A stretch of 64,000 nt of DNA from Leptobrachium leishanense (Eukaryota > Chordata > Amphibia > Anura > Megophryidae), in the NCBI GenBank assembly GCA_009667805.1, contig CM019066.1, positions 330,764,619 through 330,828,618 on the forward strand, read 5' to 3'. The notes below the pieces were generated by a model. It was not told the DNA's origin. It was given only the letters and a program-made list of their open reading frames with translations, and ran no database searches. Each line of letters starts with the position of its first letter. Position 1 is the first letter of the stretch. Both the position numbers and the translations under genes were made by a program. This document shows positions 56,879-64,000 of this stretch, piece by piece.

Positions 56879-57802
56879 CAGGGTTATTCAAAGAGATCCG
56901 AATTGCTTGAGAAAGGTAACCGAACGCTGAAAATCAGCGTTCGGTTACCTTTCTTGGCCATTCGGCTATCCAGAGAGCAGGCAATTCGCCAAATCCTGGC
57001 GAATTGCCTGAACATACGGTGCCTGTTCGGTGCCGGTTCGAGGGCAGTGAAATCCCCATGAAAAAGCACTGCTTCGGCTATTCAGAGAACACAAACCAGC
57101 AGTGAAAGGTTCTCGAAATACCCTGCCATTCGGCGGTTTAATTCGGCAAATTTATTCAGGAGAATCCCATAGTCTTCAATGTTAAAAATATTCCCGTTTT
57201 AATTCAATATCTAATAAACCATTCATTATAAAATTCTGCAGTAAAGAGTCTCTTTATTTATAGATTTTTTAGGATATTTTAAGCATTTTTCAGATTTTTT
57301 TTTTTTTTTAAAAGTCCGATTTTTTATTTTTTTTTCGTTTTAAGTTTACTTATTTTTTCTGTAACAGTCCTCTTTATTATCATTCCCTGGACCTCATATG
57401 TAAATTTCAGACATTTTCGCTCAGTAGTTTCTTTGCAAACAGTGTTTCACTTTTCAATCATTCATGCAAACTGTTTTTCTAATTTATTCACTTCACTCTG
57501 TCTGCGGTCTCAGCTTTTTCCGGCGGCTGTGCTGCGTGTGATCGGCTCCTGCTCGGGTTTTTCCGTGGTTTTCGACAGGTTAATCCAGATGTTTTTGAGG
57601 GTTTTCGGCGTGCATTCGCTGGGTTTTGCAGTTCGTTTTCGTCGTGTTTGCGGTAGCTTTTCCCTGCAATTCGGGGACCCTGTGGTGCTTGCTGAATACA
57701 CCGCAGGGTCACTGAAATGGGATCGGCAAAAGGAACCGAATTGAAGAGAACGAAAAGTCACCGAACGTGCGGTGACTTTTCGAATCTCTTTGAATAACCC
57801 TG
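56879..57802 (-). mobile_element. Harbinger-like MITE, family A copy 5 (inside copy 4)
   Basis: Ends CAGGGTTATTCAAAGAG and complement; TSD TAG (56876-56878 and 57803-57805). Orientation is opposite to its host element. It includes the GGTAACCGAACGCTG hairpin. Confidence 0.87.
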
Positions 57803-58200
57803 TAGATATTTAATTAAAACGGGAATATTTTTTAACATTGAAGCCTATGGGATTCGCCGGAATAAACCTGTCGAATGAAACAAACGAACGGCAGGGCAAT
57901 TCGGCAACTTTTCCATGCTGGTTTGTGTTCTCTGAATAGACGAAGCATTGCTTCTCTATGGGGATTTCACTGCCCTCGAACAGGCAACGAACAGGCACCG
58001 TATGTGCAGGCAATTTGCCAACATTTGGCGAACTGCCTGCTCTCTGAATAGCCGAATGGCCAGGAAAGGTAAGCGTACGCTGAATTTCACTGTTCGGTTA
58101 CCTTTCGGCCACAATTCGGATCTCTTTGAATAACCCTGCTAATGTTTGTGAACGTTGCAGCTACGACTGGAGGCAGCAGAAAAGGATCATTTTTTGTTTA

Positions 58201-58625
58201 GGCTAGGGTCAGACGAACGCATTTTTATGTTGTCTGTGAAAAAGTGCGTTCGAACGAATGGACGCATTTTTCCACAGAATACGTGATAGTGGTCATACTA
58301 TGCGCATTTTCGTCCGTGATTTTGTACGGATCATCAATAAAACACTTTTTGTGTCTGGACGTTATGTTGGCCGGACATTAGCAGCGTCTGACGTCTCCTA
58401 ATCACGCACACACGCCGCTAGCGGACGCAGCGCACTCTGTACGTCAGTACCTGCGGTTTCACGTTCTCGAAAAAATGCGTTCATTTTCCACTTGCGTTGC
58501 GCAGCCGGACTTTTGTGCGACCGTACTTCGTATATTGGCCGTCATTGCCCGGCATCTGCTGCTAGTGCGGCCGTGAGTAAGTGCGGCTGCACGCGCGTTC
58601 GCACTGCCTCAGTCTGACCCTAGCC
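58201..58625. mobile_element. Harbinger-like MITE, family B copy 4
   Basis: Ends GGCTAGGGTCAGAC and complement; TSD TTA (58198-58200 and 58626-58628). Its interior is close to that of copy 1 and to the complement of copy 3. Confidence 0.87.
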
Positions 58626-58628
58626 TTA

Positions 58629-58948
58629 ATGTGACCCACTGGCCACCACTGCCACTTCACTTAAATGGTCGTAGTGTCATAAATTAGTAATTGTGTATAC
58701 ACCCCTATCTATACCCACCTACAATTTAGAGGAATTTTCTATGTTCACAACTGAAAAATCTACAGAAATTCCTTGATAGCTCAGGTCTGCTTCCATTCAA
58801 GTCCAATAAAGACTTCCAAAAACATTTTATTCCAATATCAAAACAGACCAATTAAGGAATTCATGTTTTCAAATAGATTTTTGAAGTTCTTTTTGTTTAT
58901 TGTTAGCATAGCATATATTTAAAAAAAAAATCCCAGTGGTGCACAGTA
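58629..58948. other. Unassigned DNA
   Basis: No feature recognised. Confidence 0.35.
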
Positions 58949-59127
58949 GCTATCTATTCAATAAAGGTGAAACTCAGGAGAATTGGCAAGAAAGGTGAAA
59001 TCTCTTGTTAAAAATAGCCAAACCAGAAAAATTCTCACATTTATCTCACTTACCAAATCGGCTATTTGGTCTAGATTGTTCACTTCTCCTGCCAATTCTC
59101 CTGAGTTTCACCTTTTAGTGAATAGAC
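58949..59127. mobile_element. Short foldback MITE
   Basis: TATTCAATAAAGGTGAAACT with CAGGAGAATTGGCA (left) is inverted at the right as TGCCAATTCTCCTG with AGTTTCACCTTTTAGTGAATA. The arms are about 50 bp and the total about 175 bp. TSD not clear. Confidence 0.65.
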
Positions 59128-59358
59128 CTGTATATTCTATGTTTAACCTTTTCACAATGAAAACTTTGCATTGTAATACATTGAAAAGCAATCATTAGCA
59201 TATCAAACCCCATTTGCATGTCTTTTAAATCAAGATTAGTGTGCCCCCTGTGGCGAAATACAATTCTTTGTTTTATCTCTCTCCCATCACTCTATATTAC
59301 TGTAAACAAGCTGCAAACAACAGCCCCAAACCATACAGTAACAAAACCACGCATTGGT

Positions 59359-59800
59359 TTAACTGCCACTATGCCAGAGACAGAGAAGGAGGAGGAAGAG
59401 GAAGAGGTGGTAGATCAAACAGACCTCATATAAGCAGCTTTCTAGAGGCGTGATGGATGAACAAGCTCCAGCACAGAGCCCCGTCCTGGATCCCTCCCAG
59501 CTGCAAGCAGAGTTACCCAGTGTGCCGTGAAAGTAATGTAACGGCCCTGTCCATGCTTGCTGGACCACGTGTCTAAAGTAATGTGCACCTTGCTGCTGAC
59601 TGCCTTTCCCAATGACTCCATAACATTGTCTTCCACGTGCTGGTATAGTGCTGGAATGGCCTTCCGTGAAATGAACTGGCATTTTGGAATCTGCCACTGT
59701 GGTACAACACATTTCGGCAAATTCACGGAAGGAGGCAGAGTCCACCAGCTGGAAAGGCAGCAGCTGTAATGCGAGTAATTTTGCCAAGCTGGCATTTAGA
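59359..59800 (-). pseudogene. hAT transposase catalytic-domain fragment, frameshifted
   Basis: Two overlapping minus-strand frames each carry part of the transposase. One reads LLPFQLVDSASFREFAEMCC. The other reads IPALYQHVEDNV and then SSKVHITLDTWSSKHGQ, where the D of LDTWSS matches the first catalytic acid of the hAT RNase-H fold, followed by FTAHWVTLLAAG. At least one frameshift joins them. The rest of the domain, including the dimerisation region, is missing. It belongs with the BED-finger part 150 bp upstream. Confidence 0.7.
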
Positions 59801-59950
59801 CGCTGTGCTTGGGGATGGTTCGGACTATATTTTTTCTTACGCTGCAGCAGCTCGGGCGACGAAATCTAACTGCGTAAATCTGCAGCTGATGGGATGCTGT
59901 CACATTCTGAGGAAGGACCTGGTACACCCATTACTGTAGCATCATCCCTG

Positions 59951-60919
59951 TCAGTGGAATGTTTTAGGCAATGACATGGCAGGACATATAGTGGGGGTAG
60001 AAACAGATGAGGATGAGGAGGACCTAAGCAAAGTGTTGTGCCAACGGGATGCATGGCAGGTGGTCATATGTCTTATCAAGCACGTGGTACACAAGTGTGT
60101 GATGTTTTTCCCACGCTTGATCCTCTTCAGACATAGCTTACAAATAGCAACGCTGCAGTCTGCTGCACATTTTGTGAAGAACTCCCAGACAGCAGAGTTC
60201 CTGCACGTGTGCTTTGAGACAACAGTGCTCTGCACCTGAGCAGCTCTGACTTCTGATGCCTTGGACTGGTTACGGTTGGTCATAGAGGACGTTGTGCCTC
60301 GTGTTTGTTGCGCCTCCTCCTCCTCACTTGACTCCTCTGTTCGATCAGGCACCCAGGTGGAGTCAGTGACCTCATCATCATTGTCATCACCCCTTATCTC
60401 TTCGTCTCTGGAGCCAACCTGGCAATATGCTGCAGTTGCTGGGGGAACATGAGTGCCAGTTCTTTGTGTGTCACTGGCACTCCCTCCATCTAGGCTGATT
60501 TTACTCCCTTCCTCAACCTCAGAGTTTGAATCAGAGCACTGGAGTTGCTGCGCATCCTCAAGCAGCATGTCACTGTCATTGTAGTCAAACAATTCAGCTG
60601 ACTCCTCCGTGTATGATGGTGAGGCTATGGCAGGAGTAGCTGTGGACATGGAGGCTGAATTAGAAGTTTTTGCAGCTGAGGTGAACTGTAATCCACTACA
60701 AGCCTGACTGGCAGAGGACTCGGAGGACTCCTCTGTATGTTGCTGCTGCTTAAGATGGCCAGCACCAGTTAGAAAGGACAAGCGTGCCCCTGCAGAGGAT
60801 GCACCATGTCTACGAAGACCAGGGGCACAGCCTTCCGACACAGAGGCTGCTTGCCCTTCTATCTGTGTCTGGGAGCATCTGCCTGTCCTTTTTGGTCTTT
60901 CTGACATGGTGAGTGACAT
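59951..60919 (-). pseudogene. hAT transposase N-terminus with BED zinc finger
   Basis: hAT transposases cut and rejoin DNA; the BED finger binds it. The ATG at 60919 (MSLTMSERPKR) opens a 322-codon frame. After a long Ser/Glu-rich acidic region (about residues 60-215, e.g. ESSEEEEAQQ) comes a BED finger at about 240-290: SAVWEFF, then CKLC, then HLCTTCLIRHMTTCH, with the C-x2-C and H-x4-H ligands present. The frame closes at 59951 soon after SLPKTFH, before the catalytic domain, by decay. The domain continues in other frames at 59359-59800. Neighbouring tandem arrays lie just upstream of the start. Confidence 0.75.
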
Positions 60920-60939
60920 ATAGATTAAAGATATACAGA

Positions 60940-61195
60940 ACTCTAATTCAACTCTGTTATAAAGATTGGAGATATGCAGAACTCTGATTCAACTCTGGTA
61001 TATAGATTGGAGATATGCAGAACTCTGATTCAACTCTGGTATAAAGATTGGAGATATGCAGAACTCTGATTCAACTCTGGTATATAGATTGGAAATATGC
61101 AGAACTCTGATTCAACTCTCGTATAAAGATTGGAGATATGCAGAACTCAGATTCAACTGTGTTATCTAGATTAAAGATATTCAGAACTATGCTAT
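60940..61195. repeat. Tandem repeat, 41-bp unit
   Basis: Five to six copies of a unit containing AGATTGGAGATATGCAGAAC and TCTGATTCAACTCTGGTATA, directly upstream of the hAT start codon. Confidence 0.85.
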
Positions 61196-62215
61196 AACTC
61201 AGTGAAACACCCTGTCCCTGATAGCTGGCAGTGCCAACACACAAATTCAAATTCACAGAACTCTGGTATAAGTCAGTGATACAGCCTGTCCCTGATAGCC
61301 TTTGCAGTGCCAATACAGAGATTCAAATTTACAGAAATATGCTATAACTCAGTGATACACCCTGTCCCTGATAGCTGGAAGTGCCAAAACAGAGATTAAA
61401 ATTTCCAGAAGTATGCTTTGCCTCAGTGATACACCCTTATAGCTGGCAGTGCCAATACACAGATTTGAATTTGCAGAACTCTGTTATAACTCAGTGATAC
61501 ACCCTGTCCCTGATAGCTGGCAGTGCCAAGACAGAGATTAAAATTTCCAGAAGTATGCTATGCCTCAGTGATACACCATTATAGCTGGCAGTGCCAAGAC
61601 ACAGATTCAAATTTCCAGAACTCTGGTATAACTCAGTGATAAACCCTGTCCCTGATAGCTGGCAGTGCAAGACAGAGATTAAAATTTCCAGAAGTATGCT
61701 ATGCCTCAGTGATACAACCTTATAGCTGGCAGTGTCAAGACAGAGATTAAAATTTCCAGAAGTATGCTATGCCTCAGTGATACACCCTTATAGCTGGCAG
61801 TGCCAAGACACAGATTCAAATTTGCAGAACTCTGGTATAACTCAGTGATACACCCTGTCTCTGAAAGCGGGCAGTGCCAAGACAGAGATTAAAATTTCCA
61901 GAAGTATGCTATGCCTCAGTGATACACCCTTATAGCTGGCAGTGCCAAGACACAGATTCAAATTTCCAGAAATATGCTATAACTCAGTGATACACCCTGT
62001 CCCTGATAGCTGGCAGTGCCAATATAGAGATTCAAATTTCCAGAAGCTTGCTATGCCTCAGTAATGCACCCTTATAGCTGGCAGTGCCAAGACACAGATT
62101 CAAGTTTGCAGAACTCTGGTATAACTCAGTGATACGCCCTGATAGCCTTTGCAGTGCCAACACCCAGATTCAAATTCGCAGAACTCTGGTATAAATCAAT
62201 GATACAGCATGATAT
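61195..62215. repeat. Tandem repeat, about 80-bp unit
   Basis: About a dozen copies built from CAGTGATACACCCTGTCCCT, GATAGCTGGCAGTGCCAA and CAGATTCAAATTTCCAGAA, with alternating long and short versions (the short lacks CTGTCCCTGA). It lies between the hAT 5' end and the 41-bp array. Confidence 0.85.
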
Positions 62216-62555
62216 GCAACAAACAATCTCCTCTCCTCTCTGATTCACTCATGCAACAAACACACACTGGGACTGTGGGGAAGCCTTATATAGTTTGCTG
62301 CATGACTTAGCTCTGTTAGCCCATGAATGGGCAAAATTTGCCCAATCAGGACTCTGAGCCCTGATTGGCAAAGTCTTGCACCTGACCTGTGTTACAAGCT
62401 TCAGGCCAGTGGAAATGTGCATTGTGGTCCATTGTGGTGCATTGTGGGAGAACATGAACCGAACACGCGGAAATGTTCAATGTTTGACGAACAGCCGAAC
62501 GGCCAATGTTCGAATCGAACTCATGTTCGAATCGAACTGCCAGCCCATCCCTAAT

Positions 62556-62616
62556 TGGAACACCGGATTCAGATTATTTGGATGGGTGAGCGAATACTTT
62601 TGGCAATATAGTGTAC
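62556..62616. mobile_element. Tc1-like terminal fragment
   Basis: GGTGAGCGAATACTTTTGGC is followed by AATATAGTGTA, a known vertebrate Tc1-like end. It abuts the hAT 5' end, so the hAT probably landed in it. Confidence 0.55.
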
Positions 62617-62812
62617 ATGCCACAGCAATTGCACATCTTAATAAAAACCGTTCACAGAAGCTTTATTGATATTGCTGAATCATTAAACCTGCTTTTACCA
62701 TATTTTCTTACACCATAAGCAGCTCCTGGTGTGTTTTAGATTTAAAACTCCTTTGCAATGTCTTCAGATTTTACAGCGAGATGCCAATTAGTGACTCTCC
62801 CTGACACAGCGA

Positions 62813-63523
62813 TAGTGATGGGCAGAACAACCCTGTGTTTGGCTCGTATTCGAACATTAGAACAGCCCAAATGTTCGAATACGAACTCAAACACAATGTA
62901 AATCAATGGGGGTCGCACATGCAAAATGTGTTCACAGTTCTCCTAAATGTACCGGCAGCTGCCGGTACATTTAGGAGACCTGTGGCTGCAGCCCCCCGGC
63001 CCCCGTACCTCTGCTGTCCTGGTCTCCTGTTCCTCTGGTCCGTCTGCTCCTCCGTCCGGCCGCAGCTCCTCTGCCCCACGCCTCGTCTTCATGCTGAGCC
63101 CTGATTGGGCAAAGTCCTGCACCTGACCTGGACTTTGCCCAATCAGGGCTCAATATTGAATTAGAGCCCTGATTGGACAAAGTCCAGGTCAGGCGCAGGA
63201 CTATGCCCAATCAGGGCTCGGCATGAAGACGAGGCGTGGGGCAGAGGAGCCACAGCCGGACGGAGGAGCAGACGGACCGGAGGAACAGGAGGGCCGAAGG
63301 CACAGGGGCCGGGGGGCTGCAGCCACAGGTCTCCTAAATGTACCGGCAGCTGCTGGTACATTTAGGAGAACTGTGAACACATTTTGCAGTCATTTTTTAT
63401 TATGGAATGTCCGCGGTCGAACAGACCGCGAACATCCCATAATGTTCGTCCTTCGCCCGAACACTCGAACGGCCGATGTTCGATTCAAACTCATGTTCGA
63501 ATCAAACACTCAGCCCATCCCTA
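62813..63523. mobile_element. Foldback hAT MITE
   Basis: The ends are TAGTGATGGGC and complement of TAGGGATGGGCTGA. The flanks CACAGCGA (62805-62812) and CACGGTGA (63524-63531) are an 8-bp TSD with two changes. The interior is a large inverted repeat (CTCCTAAATGTACCGGCAGC and CCTGATTGGGCAAAGTCC in both directions). Ends match the hAT element at 62553, a candidate source family. Confidence 0.75.
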
Positions 63524-63531
63524 CACGGTGA

Positions 63532-64000
63532 GGCATTTGCAGTAAAAATGGCCTTTAGTGATTCCATGCATTGTCTATGTAAATGGGGGGTAAAACTAGG
63601 GAGACACATTCATGCATCAAGATCTAAATATTAATCAAAGTTAAGGACATTAGCTAATTTATAAATATGTTTTAAAAACAGAGATTCAGAGACTAAAGGC
63701 AAAGAGAATTTGGGCAACCACTGCTGATTATCAGCTTGGCACGCATCGCACTGTAACTCTCGATAAACCAGTTGCTTTGAACGACGTATAATCCTTCAGC
63801 ATTAAAATAGTTAATCTAACAAGATAAAGAGTTTTTAATCCCTTATGTCCTTAATACGATTTTGAATGACACACCCATTTCTAAATACGCAGCCTCCCAA
63901 GTAGTGTATATTGATGTTTCTCTGTGTTGATTTTATCATGCGGGTCACAAGTGACCGAAGTATAAAGATATTAAAATGCACATGTTATATTTCACATAAA
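63532..64000. other. Unassigned DNA to window end
   Basis: AT-rich; no feature recognised. Confidence 0.35.

Larger units (their letters stand above)
55868..58138 (+). mobile_element. Harbinger-like MITE, family A copy 4, doubly interrupted
   Basis: Ends CAGGGTTATTCAAAGAG and complement; left flank TTA (55865-55867), right flank CTA (58139-58141), a TSD with one change. Same orientation as copy 1. It holds a family-B MITE (56047-56471) and a reversed family-A MITE (56879-57802). Without them it is about 915 bp. Confidence 0.8.
59359..62553 (-). mobile_element. Autonomous-type hAT element, decayed, 3' end missing
   Basis: On the minus strand its 5' terminus is TAGGGATGGGCTGGC (62553-62539), then 330 bp, two tandem arrays (60940-62215) and a BED-finger/transposase region. 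The opposite terminus is not found upstream of 59359, so the 3' half of the transposase and the end are missing. Confidence 0.65.

Overview
The window reads as intergenic DNA from a large, transposon-rich vertebrate genome. The best guess is a frog or other amphibian: it mixes L1-clade, L2/CR1-type and RTE/BovB-type LINEs, tRNA-derived SINEs, an LTR relic, and hAT, Tc1, PIF/Harbinger-like and TTAA (piggyBac-type) DNA transposons. No bacterial genes, rRNA, tRNA genes or CRISPR were seen, and no exon of a recognisable host gene. The organism call is inference, because no species-specific gene is present.

Left (1-6904): the end of a TTAA element, a Harbinger-like MITE (family A), an L2 3' end split by an 844-bp hAT MITE with a perfect 8-bp target-site duplication (TSD), and old fragments. 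Nest (6905-24408): an ~0.9-kb family-A relative is opened to 17.5 kb by stacked insertions. In order these are a SINE, a second Harbinger-like MITE (family C), a full-length minus-strand L1 (L1-A), and inside L1-A one TTAA element and two hAT-ended elements. The larger hAT-ended element (15686-22584) carries a four-exon Myb/SANT-like gene. Its exon 1 was split by a near-identical 2-kb copy of the neighbouring L1-A/hAT junction, which is flanked by an 87-bp duplication. Most levels have identifiable TSDs, so the order of events can be read.

Middle (24409-41000): another family-A element, an L1 deletion relic, a TTAA element, a tRNA-derived SINE, and L1-B (31557-37224). L1-B is a full-length plus-strand L1 with both ORFs open (310 and 1265 aa), a poly(A) tail and a TSD; it is the only apparently intact autonomous element here. 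A long foldback lies at 39427-39649.

Right (41001-64000): an RTE/BovB-type LINE end split by family A, Tc1 and L2 relics, a solo LTR with 5-bp TSD, nested TTAA elements, four copies of a CpG-rich Harbinger-like MITE (family B) within 6.5 kb, a family-A element holding both a B and a second A, a broken BED-finger hAT transposase gene with tandem-repeat arrays upstream, and a foldback hAT MITE.

The elements form no pathway. Their relation is parasitic: intact L1s could supply proteins to SINEs, and absent transposases would have moved the MITEs. The points most worth checking are the layered nest, the templated 2-kb copy with its 87-bp duplication, the intron-bearing Myb/SANT gene, and the apparently intact L1-B.
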